A program made the translations under genes and the position numbers. A stretch of 64,000 bases of DNA from Aporrectodea caliginosa (taxonomy: Eukaryota > Annelida > Clitellata > Crassiclitellata > Lumbricidae): assembly GCA_020284085.1 (NCBI GenBank), contig JACEVL010000105.1, forward strand, positions 559,858-623,857. The letters are read 5' to 3'. How positions within the stretch are numbered: the first letter of the stretch is position 1; every line of letters begins with the position of its first letter. The notes under the pieces were generated by a model. That model saw nothing but the letters and a program-made list of their open reading frames with translations. It had not been told where the DNA came from and did no database searches. This document shows, piece after piece, positions 20,990 through 31,041 of this stretch.

Positions 20990-21322
20990 CAGGGATGGCG
21001 AAAATACATGTACGTGTATGGCACGCGTGCCCAAAGTGGCACGACGTGAAATTCTTTGGGCACGCGGAATTTGGAGTGTACCCCAAAATTAAAACTTAGA
21101 AATTCAAAATCACTGTGGGAATACAAGTTTCTTTTATTAAGGACTTTATTGTAACACCATTCTAACACCTTCTTTCAAATAATATTTTTAAATTCATTTT
21201 TGTTAGGCTTTGCCAATTGAAACCTACATAAGAAAAACAATTCCGAGGGGCATGCGACGGTATTTTTTTTAATGTTTTATCGGCATTTTGGCACGCTCCT
21301 TTTAAAAGGTTCGCCATCTCTG
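20990..21322. mobile_element. hAT MITE, TIR CAGGGATGGCGAA
   Basis: 333 bp, ends CAGGGATGGCGAA / TTCGCCATCTCTG, flanked by ttctatag (20982-20989) and ttctagag (21323-21330), an 8-bp duplication with one mismatch. It carries a paired GGCACGC element near each end. No ORF. Confidence 0.8.
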
Positions 21323-21539
21323 TTCTAGAGAATTCAATTAGGAAGTATTTAAAAGTGAAAACAAGACAGAGGGTGAGTGAGTGAGTGAATCAGTGATTGA
21401 ATGAATGAGTGAGTGAGTGAGTCCGTCAGTCAGTCAGTCAGTCAGCCAACCAGTCAATCACTATAGTCAGTCAATTATAAAGTAAATCAATCAGCCTGTG
21501 TGACTTCGCCCGCGGTAAAAAATTTCTAAAAAATAACAA

Positions 21540-21700
21540 TAATATATACTTAGAAATATGTATTAATATCTAGAAGTATGAACAAAGTACATTGTGTGTA
21601 TATATGTATATATATATTCAATATATAATATATATATATCTTCAATGTACTTGTGTTCATGCATCTAGATAATATTAATAATATATTTTAAAGATGTCAG
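21540..21700. repeat. AT-rich imperfect inverted repeat
   Basis: TATCTAGAAGTATGAAC ... CAATGTAC and its rough reverse complement flank a TATATA core. Confidence 0.55.
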
Positions 21701-21773
21701 ATCATGTAAATATATATACAGGCATTTTTAAACATAAATAAAATTAACATAAATTATTAATGTTAACATACGT

Positions 21774-22092
21774 GAAGAAGAAGAAGAAAAGAAAAAGAAG
21801 AAGAAGAAAGAAAGAAGAAGAAAGAAGAAGAAGAAGAAGAAGAAGAAGAAGAAGAAGAAGAAGAAGAAGAAGAAGAAGAAGAAGAAGAAGAAGAAGAAGA
21901 AGAAGAAGAAGAAGAAGAAGAAGAAGAAGAAGAAGAAGAAGAAGAAGAAGAAGAAGAAGAAGAAGAAGAAGAAGAAGAAGAAGAAGAAGAAGAAGAAGAA
22001 GAAGAAGAAGAAGAAGAAAGAAGAAGAAGAAGAAGAAGAAGAAGAAGAAGAAGAAGAAGAAGAAGAAGAAGAAGAAGAAGAAGAAGAAGAAG

Positions 22093-22122
<30 letters not shown>
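21774..22122. repeat. (GAA)n tract, about 350 bp
   Basis: Over 100 GAA triplets with a few interruptions; purine on the + strand, which is the sense strand of the host gene. Frames through it (poly-Arg/Lys/Ser/Leu) are artefacts. Confidence 0.95.
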
Positions 22123-22123
<1 letters not shown>

Positions 22124-22126
22124 CTC

Positions 22127-22165
22127 TTAAACACCTTTATAAGCCTTCTTTTTTTCGTATATATT
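22127..22165 (+). promoter_or_regulatory. PSE-TATA module 14
   Basis: TTAAACACCTTTATAA with ACACC at 22131, TATATATT at 22158, spacing 27; directly follows the GAA tract. Confidence 0.45.
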
Positions 22166-22229
22166 GTGGAAGCCCTTACATAATGTAATGATATATTAGG
22201 ATGGCCTCAGCGGCGGCCAATGGTATGAA

Positions 22230-22455
22230 GTGTTAACATCGCTTTCTCAGCATCGACATACGAGGGTGTATGATCGGTCCTCTCCCTCGCCGTCCTATCT
22301 ACCCACCGACAGTGTGCGGTCAGTGTACTCATGGCAGCAGAGTTGGCTAGAGGTTCAGGTGGAGCAGAAAACTCTCAACAAATTTCTGCCTTGGCGGGGA
22401 TTTGAACCCTTAACCTATCGATTGACAGACTAGCACGGTAACCACTACATTATCT
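22230..22455 (-). repeat. tRNA-derived SINE-D
   Basis: Minus-strand head with A-box-like taatgtagtggttaccg (about 22445) and B box GGGTTCAAATCCCC (about 22400), plus the SINE-D body. Confidence 0.75.
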
Positions 22456-22479
22456 TCCCTCTACGACTCGCTCTATGAT

Positions 22480-22945
22480 CTTAACTAGGGGTACTGCTGT
22501 CTCTACCCGTACTCTTACGACTTTTCTTTTCTCGCGGGGCTTTTCGCACTGGGAGCGCCTCTGATTAGGTCGTACTGCGAGAGGCACTTTAGAAATTCTA
22601 CAAACCAAGCGATAACTAAAAATCGCTCCCATCCTACTTGCGTGAGTTCTGTTGCCCTACCTCAGGTTTGGCTGCCCACAGAAATCTTCGATCTGCATCT
22701 CGTGGCGAATTTGCTGTTCCTTTTGCGCGCACTTGCAAGATGCAACTTCGTGCCTTCTCAGTGGTTGGGCCGACTAAGTGGAATAATCTTCCGTCAGATC
22801 TGCGTGTTCTTCTAGCTGGAGACTCTGCATACACCTTTTACAAGAATTTGAAAACTGTTCTTTATCGACGGAGTTGGGCTGGGAGCGCCTCTGAGTAGGT
22901 TATCTTGGAGGGGCGCTATATATAAGTCCTCTGAATAAATGAATA
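22480..22945 (+). pseudogene. retrotransposon RT C-terminal remnants, two 3' ends
   Basis: The main piece (22620-22945) is open for about 86 codons and contains RNLRSASRGEFAVPFARTCK, then FSVVGPTKWNNLP, the conserved CR1/L2 ORF2 C-terminus. It ends in gcgctatatataag and (TGAA)n-like sequence. Just upstream (22520-22600) is a second, shorter 3' end of the same type (ctgggagcgcctctga ... ggcactttagaaatt). Confidence 0.75.
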
Positions 22946-23220
22946 AAATCGAACCCACCACTCACGACCCGATAGATCGACAGCTTTACCACTCAGCCTC
23001 TGATCTCTACGGCTATCGATTTCAATTCTCCTGTTCAACCAATCGATTGGGAATTGATAGACCAGCTGCCAATCGAATCCCACAGGGATCGAACCGTAGA
23101 CCGAGAGACCCAACGGTCGCTCTCGATGCAAAGTTATCACACTATGAGGATGTGTTTGGAACAGCTGCGACTTCGAATGAAAGTCTCATAGCTCTATATA
23201 AGTCCAAGCTAGCTTCAGAG
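22946..23220 (-). repeat. possible tRNA-like SINE
   Basis: Minus strand shows ggctgagtggtaaagctg and gtgggttcgatttt near 22950-23010, and ggttcgatccctg near 23090; both resemble A/B boxes. Too diverged for a family. Confidence 0.35.
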
Positions 23221-23223
23221 TAA

Positions 23224-23560
23224 ATGTATGCATATACGTATACGTAGCATATATACATGTATATATATACTACATACATTCCGTATATATATATATACAT
23301 CAATCTATACCTACATATAGATACACACATACATACTTGTACATACGTTCATGAATGCATACAACATACATGCAAACATACATACATACATAAATACGTA
23401 TACATATATATAAAATCCATATACATAGTCACAGACATACATATGGATAATTTCTTTACGCATACATACATATATACATGCATACATACTTACTTACAGA
23501 CATACATACATACACATTATACATACTTATGAACTTACATAAACATATACATACATGCAA
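23224..23560. repeat. (ACAT)n-rich microsatellite
   Basis: ACAT, ATAT and ATAC repeats. Confidence 0.9.
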
Positions 23561-23809
23561 TACATGTATGCATTCCGCCTAGGCTTCTGCAGCTCGGCTA
23601 TTTCGACCGTTTCTATTATAATAGTAGCATGGTAATGTACCAGTCAAAAATAGCGAATGGATGGATTGAGACTTTAACTACATCGTATATCAATTGAGGG
23701 CCACATGCCGTTGACGTCGACTGAAGTTATTTTCGCTTAATACAACTCTTAATATTATTAGAGTTCTGACAGTTCTCCCGGGATAATTGCCCTTATTATT
23801 ATAACCACA

Positions 23810-23849
23810 GTTTAACGTCGTCTTATGACATCAAAGGCCGTTGACGACA
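23810..23849 (-). repeat. tiny retroposon family A copy
   Basis: Perfect A core on the minus strand, 42 bp downstream of the TATA of the module at 23883-23921. The whole unit matches 28320-28470. Confidence 0.8.
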
Positions 23850-23882
23850 ATGCAGAAAATATACAATACAATCATAACCAGA

Positions 23883-23921
23883 AACTTATAGCATCCGAAC
23901 GACACCATTAAAGGTGTCAGA
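23883..23921 (-). promoter_or_regulatory. PSE-TATA module 15
   Basis: Minus strand ACACCTTTAATG from 23917, TATAAGTT from 23890, spacing 27. Confidence 0.5.
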
Positions 23922-24006
23922 CGTAGCTTTACAATTTCACTAATATTCAATATTTTTGCAACATAAAGTAGTTCATCTCATACTATCTATGATTATTATA
24001 TACTGA

Positions 24007-24270
24007 TAAATTTCATTAACTAACAAAGCATACATGTATTATAATTGATTAAGGTATTCTTTTTAAACTGTTCATGTATCTTACAAAAACACTATAATAA
24101 AAATGTTCATTAACCAAAGAAGTATACATGTATTATAATTGTTTAAAGTAAGCTTATTCTTTTAAACTGTTCATGAATCTAACATACATAATAAAAATTC
24201 CATTAACCAACAAAGCATACATGTATTATAATTGTTAAAAGTACTCTTTTACATTGCAACACAGTATATA
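24007..24270. repeat. 94-bp tandem repeat, about 2.8 copies
   Basis: CATACATGTATTATAATTG recurs with a period of about 94 bp (near 24030, 24124 and 24218). Confidence 0.85.
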
Positions 24271-24354
24271 ATTGCATAATAACAATGTTTTAGTAAAAGA
24301 CCAATCAAATATTTACAGATTTGAGTAAGATAATTGCCCTGGAGCTTCTACTTT

Positions 24355-24394
24355 TATGTATATGGCGAATATCACACTTAAAAGAGGTGTGTAA
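24355..24394 (-). promoter_or_regulatory. PSE-TATA module 16
   Basis: Minus strand ACACCTCTTTTAA from 24390, TATACATAAAA from 24362, spacing 28. Confidence 0.45.
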
Positions 24395-24491
24395 TTGTTT
24401 TGAACCGCTTTTACCGTTTGTATTGTGTCACACAGCTCAGTAAAAAAATATTTGGGTTTCATATATATTATACCGATAAATCGTGGCTGCC

Positions 24492-24531
24492 GAATATATT
24501 GCGTGTTTGCTTACGTTTTAAAGGTGTTTTA
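24492..24531 (-). promoter_or_regulatory. PSE-TATA module 17
   Basis: Minus strand ACACCTTTAAAA from 24527, ATATATTC at about 24499, spacing 28-29. Confidence 0.4.
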
Positions 24532-25587
24532 TGTCGCCAGTTCAGAATGTCTTAAATGGACCGTGGATGTGTCCAACTCTTCCTAATTCACTCCCTCTGT
24601 ACAGAGATGTTTATTTGCTCTCATTGTGTCGACGTTTTACATAGCCAATATTTTAACTACAAGTACCACAGACCACGGTCGTGTGTAACATAACAGTTGA
24701 CAAAATGTGTTACTTGAACTGGCTTCCAAGGTAGACATCTGAATCCAATATGTCAACGGACTATATTGAGCTGATTAAGGCTTGGTCTTGGTGCGCCATC
24801 GGTTGATGCCTTGTGCCTTAGACACCGGCGCAATAGAAGTTACTAATGACGAAATAGACACACATACGCACACACATGCACACGCACACACAGACCCAAG
24901 CATACGTTCAAACAGTACAACAGGTATACAAAGAGAGCCTTGCGGCATTATTAGGTTCTTAGCGACATCTTGTGTCAACAGTTTCTACTTAAGCGAGAAA
25001 CAACATCAGTCAAAATTATCGGTTTATAGCAGTGAACATATTATTGCGGCTTTGTCTACGTTTAAAAGGTGTTTAACGTCACCTGTTCAAAATGTCCTAA
25101 ATGTACGATGGACGTACCAGAGTCTGTTCCTTTTCCTAATTCTCTTCATCAGTATTGAAGTTTTAATTTTGCCATCATTATGTCGACGCTCACCAACGCT
25201 AATTATTTTATGTACTGCGGACCACGGTCGTATGGCGCATAACAGTTGGCATAATACCAGGATTACATGGTAGACATGAAATCTAATATTTTAAATGGCT
25301 TAACCAACATAGAAGTTGTCACTTCGTCTTAGCGGACTGGTATTAAAGACTTTGTTTTGGTGTGCCATCGGTTGATGCATTGTGCATTAGATTCCAGCGC
25401 TATAGAAGTTAATAACGACGAAATCGACACACACACACATATGCACACAGATCCAAGCATATGTTCAAACAATAGCACAGGCATAAAAAGCGACGACCTT
25501 TGTGCCTAGCGATATCTTGTGTTGCTATTTCGAGAGTACATAATAATTATACGGTAGTAAGTTGGAGCGAGTCAAAAATCGTGTGTG

Positions 25588-25673
25588 TCCACAGTTTAAC
25601 GGCAGCTTATGACAACATAGGCCGTTGCCGCCGACAAAGATTAGTTTTGGCATAATACAGCTGTATATTAGGT
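25588..25673 (-). repeat. tiny retroposon family B copy
   Basis: Minus strand cagctgtattatgccaaaac ... gccgttaaactgtgga. It starts about 29 bp after the TATA of the module at 25684-25723. Confidence 0.8.
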
Positions 25674-25683
25674 TAGGTAGCCA

Positions 25684-25723
25684 ATATATAACGTCTTGCT
25701 CCTACGTTTTAAAAGGTGTTTAC
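25684..25723 (-). promoter_or_regulatory. PSE-TATA module 18
   Basis: Minus strand ACACCTTTTAAAA from 25719, TATATATT from 25690, spacing 29. Confidence 0.5.
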
Positions 25724-25965
25724 GGCGCCTTTTCAAAATGTCCGAAATGGACGATTTTCCTACCAAAATCTTTCCCTATTCCTTATTCTCTTCCTCTATA
25801 TAGAGGTGTTTATTTGCCCTCATTGTGTCGACGTTTTACATCGCCAATTTTTCTACTGCGGACCGCGGGTAGTATGGAGCATTACAGTTGCAAAATACTT
25901 GTATTACAAGGTTGACATGGAATCATTCCGTCTTAGCGGACTGGTATTTACCACCACCCCCCCCA

Positions 25966-26417
25966 CGTTTTTATGCATAATTTTTTTCTCAGATGGAATT
26001 TAATTTTTGCATTTCAGGTAGCTGTAGCAGATTCATTGGCGCACATTTTGAGGTAAACATCATGGTGGTAACCCACGCCATTCAAAAGTTATACCTGATA
26101 TACCCGAGGCACCAGAGGGGTGGATACCACCCCCTTAGTTTTTCGACTATAGCTTATTGACTATTCTTCCTAGAAGAGAAACAAATATACCATTCTTTAG
26201 AGGGATTGCAGGACTTCATTTTTCATACCTACATCTTTGTCTTATGAAAACCGGAAGTGATCAAAATAAATAATAATACGCGTAATATTCGTGAAAAATG
26301 GCTGAATGGAAGCACTCCCCCTTAGTTTTTGTCTGTAGCGTATTCATTTTGACCCAAATGGCCAAGTTGACAAAAATGAGGCCAAAAATGACTCAACTGA
26401 CACATCAAACAACGCCC
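25966..26417. other. no recognisable feature
   Basis: Two related phrases (ccacccccttagtttttcg near 26130 and ctcccccttagtttttg near 26320) suggest an old repeat of unknown type. Confidence 0.5.
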
Positions 26418-26490
26418 TGACGGAGGTTTGAATCCCGATAACACCTTTGACAGTCCAGCACGCTAACCTCTACACTATCGAGTACCACTG
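26418..26490 (-). repeat. tRNA-derived SINE-D head
   Basis: Minus strand cgatagtgtagaggttagcg, ctggactgtcaaagg, gggattcaaacctcc: head only. Confidence 0.7.
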
Positions 26491-26829
26491 ATAGACTATT
26501 TACTATTAAGTAATGCTGCACCAATTCCCACCAAGAAAAGGAAGTAAACTTAAGGAATTTCCAGCTGGAGAAATAACCACAGAACTATCGGGAAAAAATA
26601 AATTATCAGATGAAGTAATTGACCATAGAAGAATAGCTGAACCAAATGTCCAAACTGACATAATGAGAACGAAAATGACTCAAATAACGAACCACATATG
26701 GCAGTTGTTCTGTTGGTACCAGTCCCAAGCGGAGAAAACAAGGAGGGCGAAATGAATCACCCTCGTTGACGGACATGGCAGCCAGATGACTTTGCCACAT
26801 AGACACAACAATCTTTCCAATTTGACATT

Positions 26830-26869
26830 TAAGACACCTCTTTTAAACAAGTTGCACTTCCTATATAAA
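26830..26869 (+). promoter_or_regulatory. PSE-TATA module 19
   Basis: ACACCTCTTTTAA at 26834, TATATAAA at 26862, spacing 28. Confidence 0.55.
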
Positions 26870-26967
26870 TATAATTATATCCTGGCGTTTTAACTGGATG
26901 ACTGCTAACTTATTATGTTCTGTCTGACCTCCTCCACACGTTTAATTAATGTTAAGTAATTTCTGCT

Positions 26968-27075
26968 TAACTCCGTCAGTACTCTTATGGTTGTGCCAGG
27001 CCCAAAACTGCATAAAGGAGGAGGATGACGCTACCCAACTGACACAGTGCAGTTAAACATCAATAATACTAACCA
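26968..27075 (+). repeat. short SINE family C copy, diverged
   Basis: ctccgtcagtactc, tgccaggcccaa, ggaggaggatgacgct, cagttaaac. Confidence 0.65.
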
Positions 27076-27090
27076 ATGACGCTGGGTCAT

Positions 27091-27137
27091 ATCTAATCTA
27101 ATCTAATCTAATCTAATCTAATCTAATCTAATCTAAT
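27091..27137. repeat. (TAATC)n microsatellite
   Basis: About nine units. Confidence 0.9.
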
Positions 27138-27145
27138 GCAATCTA

Positions 27146-27220
27146 AAAGCTGTAATATGCCAAAAATTGTTTCTGTCGACGTCAACGGCCTTTGTTGCCA
27201 CAAGATGTCGTTAAACTCTA
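27146..27220 (+). repeat. tiny retroposon family B variant
   Basis: agctgtaatatgccaaaaat head of B joined to a gtcaacggcctttgttgcca / caagatgtcgttaaac core intermediate between A and C. Confidence 0.7.
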
Positions 27221-27248
27221 TATCCATCCATTGCGAAACTTCATCATA

Positions 27249-27340
27249 TCTAACTGCGCCACTGCCAATATCTGTTAGTGCCAGTCCCAAGCCTTGGAAA
27301 GGAGGAGAAGGGCCCTTTTAGCCACAGGATGTCGCTAAAC
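27249..27340 (+). repeat. short SINE family C copy, diverged
   Basis: gcgccactgccaatatctg, agtgccagtcccaagcc, ggaggagaaggg, gtcgctaaac. Confidence 0.65.
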
Positions 27341-27574
27341 ACTGCAGGGTATGACTTCATTGTATCTATGCTACGATTAAAGCAATAGAGCAAATTGTAT
27401 CGAAATTTCAACACCTTTTTAACGCGTAAAAAGTTGTAATAAATAGGCTTGGCGCATTTATTAGAATACTAAATCGTCAATTGAAATAAGTTTAAATCGT
27501 CAGTGTTTGGAAAGCAAGTTTTCCAATACTTAGTGGTTTTTACGGAATTAATGGATTATTAGTTATCAGACAGA

Positions 27575-27745
27575 ATTTATTATTATTATATTCGTTTATT
27601 GGTACACAGATAGTCAAGCCGCTATCTGGTACAGAGTATTAAAACCAATTAATTTACAAGGCCAACTAACGTCTATGGTTGAGTTCAAGAGGAGCTACAT
27701 AAATTTATGGCGCAGGATGCTATAAGTTTATCGTTTTCATTGTGT
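27575..27745 (-). repeat. retrotransposon 3' UTR fragment
   Basis: tattcgtttattggtacac matches the 3' end of the RT copy at 1555-1600; no coding part remains. Confidence 0.6.
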
Positions 27746-27758
27746 GGTATACATTGTT

Positions 27759-27797
27759 GTCGTCAACGCTTTTAGATGCCATAAGACGACATTAAAC
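27759..27797 (+). repeat. family A core
   Basis: gtcgtcaacgcttttagatg, ccataagacgacattaaac. Confidence 0.65.
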
Positions 27798-27903
27798 CTT
27801 GGAGTAATAAATTGGTATAGTCATTCTTTTTGGTTATTAATTCCATTGCTCAGATTACAGAATCTATTGCGATCGAAAACATCGGCAAATAATTTTACCA
27901 ATC

Positions 27904-27943
27904 GACGTCAGTGGTCTTTGATGCCATAAGATGTCGTTAAACT
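27904..27943 (+). repeat. family A-like core
   Basis: gacgtcagtggtctttgatg, ccataagatgtcgttaaac; immediately upstream of the module at 27944. Confidence 0.6.
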
Positions 27944-27982
27944 TTGGACACCTTTTTAACGCGTGACATGTTGCTATAAATA
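27944..27982 (+). promoter_or_regulatory. PSE-TATA module 20
   Basis: ACACCTTTTTAA at 27948, TATAAATA at 27975, spacing 27. Family B copy starts about 32-38 bp after the TATA. A related weak module lies at 27411. Confidence 0.5.
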
Positions 27983-28013
27983 ACTTTGGCGCATGTATTG
28001 GGAGATAAGAGCT

Positions 28014-28090
28014 GTAATATGCCAAAAACTAATCTTTGTCGGCGGAAACGGCCTATGTTGTCATAAGCTGCCGTTAAACTGTGGACACAC
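28014..28090 (+). repeat. family B copy, cluster 1, unit 1
   Basis: agagctgtaatatgcc ... gccgttaaactgtgga, tail cacac, then attgggatatt. Confidence 0.8.
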
Positions 28091-28101
28091 ATTGGGATAT
28101 T

Positions 28102-28182
28102 AGCTGTAATATGCCAAAAATAATCTTTGTCGGCGGCTACGGCCAATGTTGTCATAAGCTGCCGTTAAACTGTGGATCCATC
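28102..28182 (+). repeat. family B copy, cluster 1, unit 2
   Basis: Bounded on both sides by attgggatatt (28091 and 28183). Tail tccatcc. Confidence 0.8.
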
Positions 28183-28198
28183 CATTGGGATATTCTTC

Positions 28199-28292
28199 AA
28201 GAGCTGTAATATGCCAAAAACAATCTTTGTCGGCGGCAACGGCCTATGTTGTCATAAGCTGCCGTTAAACTGTGGATCCAACCAGATATTCG
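28199..28292 (+). repeat. family B copy, cluster 1, unit 3
   Basis: Bounded by attgggatattc (28183) and attgggatt (near 28295). Tail tccaacc. Confidence 0.8.
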
Positions 28293-28347
28293 ATATTGGG
28301 ATTGCAAAATATTGATTATTAGTGAAATTGAAATTGTAAAGCTCCGT

Positions 28348-28386
28348 TTCAACATCTTTAATGGTGTCGTTCGGATGCTATAAGTT
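28348..28386 (+). promoter_or_regulatory. PSE-TATA module 21
   Basis: ACATCTTTAATG at 28352, TATAAGTT at 28379, spacing 27. Confidence 0.4.
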
Positions 28387-28420
28387 TCTGGTTCTGATTG
28401 TATTGTATATTTTCTGTATT

Positions 28421-28480
28421 GTCGTCAACGGCCTTTGATGTCATAAGACGACGTTAAACTGTGGATAAATAAAAAATAAA
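28421..28480 (+). repeat. tiny retroposon family A copy
   Basis: Perfect core plus gtggataaataaaaaataaa tail, then ttgggatatt, the cluster 1 target sequence. It starts 42 bp after the TATA start. Confidence 0.8.
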
Positions 28481-28689
28481 TTGGGATATTAAAATCATCT
28501 TTATACAGCGAAGGATCTATTGCGAAAATTTTTACCAATTGACCTCAGAAATCAGATTTCGGTCCAGTCTTATAATTATAATATGATCGACGTCGCTAAC
28601 CAGTAACCATCTTCAGCATTGCACAGCGTCGTTAAACACTAACTACATTCAACTTTAGTTCACGAATTATTCGGTTAAGTGTGACATCA

Positions 28690-28925
28690 ACGGCCCCAGT
28701 GCTACAACTCAATCTAGAAGTTTTGCTTATGTTGCCCCTCTAGTTGGAACCGCCTTCCGCAGGAACTGCGACTTGAGCTCCTCAGTCGTACTCTTCCTCT
28801 GTTCCGGAAACTCCCGAAGTCTATTTTATTTGTAAATGAGAGCAGTGACTTGGGTCGGAAGCACCTCCGAATCGCTGAGTGACGCTTTATAAATGTCCGA
28901 TTACAATTCCAATTCCATTTACCTT
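28690..28925 (+). pseudogene. retrotransposon 3' end with RT C-terminal remnant
   Basis: SRSFAYVAPLVG and nearby broken frames, then a gacgctttataaatg element and an (ATTACA)n-like tail. Confidence 0.6.
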
Positions 28926-28973
28926 TTCAACAGGTGTTTCTGTTTAACCCATCGTCGGATGGATGGATCCAGT

Positions 28974-29015
28974 GCTTAACGACATCTTATGGTAACAAAG
29001 GCCTCTGAGGTCGAC
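28974..29015 (-). repeat. family A-like core, diverged
   Basis: Minus strand gtcgacctcagaggcctttg, ttaccataagatgtcgttaa. Confidence 0.55.
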
Positions 29016-29107
29016 TGAAATGATTTTTGAGCTGTTCTTTCTGTTTCTATGACATAATGCAAACTGTGCACCAACCATCATTATGCCTTCGGATATCGTG
29101 TCCTAAA

Positions 29108-29147
29108 CTTATATAACTTTAGTTAATCATATTCTAAAGGTGTCTAA
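29108..29147 (-). promoter_or_regulatory. PSE-TATA module 22
   Basis: Minus strand ACACCTTTAGAA from 29143, TATATAAG from 29115, spacing 28. Confidence 0.55.
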
Positions 29148-29181
29148 CCAGCTATCTAAACATGGGCCGTTTCCGCCGACA

Positions 29182-29187
<6 letters not shown>

Positions 29188-29218
<31 letters not shown>
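29188..29218. repeat. (AT)n microsatellite
   Basis: Pure AT. Confidence 0.9.
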
Positions 29219-29221
<3 letters not shown>

Positions 29222-29724
29222 ATAGATTTGAATTTTCTATCTTAAGCCATAGCAGTCGTTGTCCGATGGACCATGACGCCATGACAGCTGCTGTCATGCG
29301 CCGTGACCTCCGAGGTCAGTGAGGGTGACGCCCTCTGCCAACGAACTGCCCCCTCCTCGTCCTCATCATCATCCTCCTCGTGGCAATAAAGGATCTCGGA
29401 TTGCCATGATTTCGCTTTGATGATTGATCACCTATAGATGTCGCTTTTCTCAACCTATACTGTTGTTGTTTTATGTCGGGCGCTACATAAATGCCACGTG
29501 CGTCGATATCTAAGGAACAGAGGGAATGAATGTTCCCAAAAATTGGTGGGAATAAGTCCTAGAGATATTTAGCATATCCCTCCTCTTTTAGCTAGGCTTG
29601 AAACTGACACCACACGAGTAGTAATGTCCAGTGTTTATTTTATGGCCGCCAGGGCCGTTAACGTTAACCTTGCTTTATCCCAGAACAAGTTGTTAAACCG
29701 TTTCTTAAACGACGTCAGCTGAAG
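29219..29724. other. no gene recognised
   Basis: A short everted palindrome TGACCTCCGAGGTCA lies near 29308. No ORF or other repeat that I can support. Confidence 0.5.
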
Positions 29725-29763
29725 CATATATAGCGTCTGGTGAATGTGTTATAAGGTGTTTAA
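29725..29763 (-). promoter_or_regulatory. PSE-TATA module 23
   Basis: Minus strand ACACCTTATAAC from 29759, TATATATG from 29732, spacing 27. Confidence 0.45.
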
Positions 29764-29932
29764 CACCAACTATTAAACTAGACCCTTTGGTGGATTAGCA
29801 GTTCGAATAAAATTTAGTAATACATTTCGTATTTGGTGAAATTTCCTTCTTCAAAATTTAATAATCGATCTCTTGTTACTAAGGTTTGGCAACGACGTCA
29901 TTTTACACTATATTGACGAACGTGATGCGCAT

Positions 29933-29970
29933 TTTATATAAAGAAGCTACGCATTAAAAAGGGTGTTTAA
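29933..29970 (-). promoter_or_regulatory. PSE-TATA module 24
   Basis: Minus strand ACACCCTTTTTAA from 29966, TATATAAA from 29940, spacing 26. Confidence 0.4.
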
Positions 29971-30018
29971 AACAACTGACTTTGGCGAGCATTCGGATTA
30001 CCGTGGTGCGTTGTGGAT

Positions 30019-30058
30019 CCAAACATGACTTTTATGCATTAGCGTCCGCTATATATAA
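30019..30058 (+). promoter_or_regulatory. PSE-TATA module 25, degenerate
   Basis: ACATGACTTTTATGCATTA at 30023, a decayed relative of the module at 48310; TATATATAA at 30050, spacing 27. Confidence 0.35.
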
Positions 30059-30085
30059 CGACATTAAATGAGTTGAAAACATATA

Positions 30086-30200
30086 AACTCTGCCACTGTT
30101 CGTACTCTGACAGTGCCAGTCCCACGACCGGGTGAAGGAGGAGGGCGACGCTAATGATCTTTGTTATCACACAGTGTTATTAAACTGAAACTACTGCTAC
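30086..30200 (+). repeat. short SINE family C copy
   Basis: aactctgccactgttcgtac ... gtgttattaaactgaaacta. It starts 36 bp after the TATA start at 30050. Confidence 0.8.
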
Positions 30201-30286
30201 ACCAACCAATACTCATAGTCTTGTTCGTTTCTTTAGTAAATCGGCTATTACATACGTCCAATAAAAAATTATTGAATGGATCCATA

Positions 30287-30327
30287 GTTTAACTATTATA
30301 TTATGGCAACAAAGGCCGTTGACGTGA
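30287..30327 (-). repeat. family A-like core, diverged
   Basis: Minus strand cgtcaacggcctttgttgcc, ataatatagttaaac. Confidence 0.55.
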
Positions 30328-30377
30328 CAGTAAATTATTTCGAACAGTTCTCACCGTTTCTGTGGCATAACACTAAG

Positions 30378-30510
30378 TTGTGGGGCACGGTGGTGTAGTG
30401 GTATGTTCGGTGCCTTGCAGCCGGAGGGTTGCGGGCTCGAATCCACCTCAACGTCGCCGCGTAGGGACCCTGGGCAAGTACTTCACTCGCAATTGCTCAT
30501 GCGCTTTTCC
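30378..30510 (+). repeat. tRNA-derived SINE-G, 3'-truncated
   Basis: ggtggtgtagtggtatgttc, B box GGGCTCGAATCC, then caattgctcatgcgctt, where homology stops just before the TTAA element. Confidence 0.75.
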
Positions 30511-30515
30511 TTTAA

Positions 30516-30985
30516 CCCTTATAGGGTCACGATTTTTCTCAACCGATTTTGGTCACCGGGGGGTAAAAAAATACCCCCACTGTGATTCGCATGATTCTTA
30601 TGGTAAACTCCGATTTTCAAGTATAAAACTAAAAAAGTTATTTATAGAAGGTACTGACATAATTATTGTTTTATTTATGGAGCACAAGCTATTGCTGACG
30701 TCATTGTTTACTGTGTAGTAATGTATGCAGAAAGTTTAGAAACAGTTTTAAAGTATCACAAGAGTTATTCATCTAATATTTATGTATGAAATGTCTGGAG
30801 CAGATGTGGTCAGAAGGAACCGGAAGACCGAAGCTTAGATCAACGGGTGCATGCATGGGTGTTTATGCGTGCATGTATGCATAAGTGCATGTACGTACGC
30901 ATGTATGTAGGCATCTACATGCACATGTAGGCCTATGTATGGATTGAACTATGTATACATGTAGCATATATATGTATGTATTATG

Positions 30986-31041
<56 letters not shown>

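Larger units (their letters stand above)
24480..25965. repeat. 547-bp tandem repeat, about 2.7 copies
   Basis: The ACGTTTTAAAAGGTGTTT motif recurs near 24515, 25062 and 25709, and tcattgtgtcgacg, gaccacggtcg and gccatcggttgatgc recur in register. The period is 547 bp, then about 645 bp because a family B retroposon is inserted in the last unit. Each unit has a minus-strand PSE-type box; the box near 25072 has only a weak TATA. Confidence 0.85.

Noticed and set aside
21760..22188. Arg/Lys-rich and Leu/Ser-rich frames over the GAA tract
   Set aside because: Microsatellite translation only; no flanking coding signal.
26513..26755. 80-codon + strand frame as a host exon
   Set aside because: No splice signals in phase with the coiled-coil gene, no motif, and composition like the surrounding intron.
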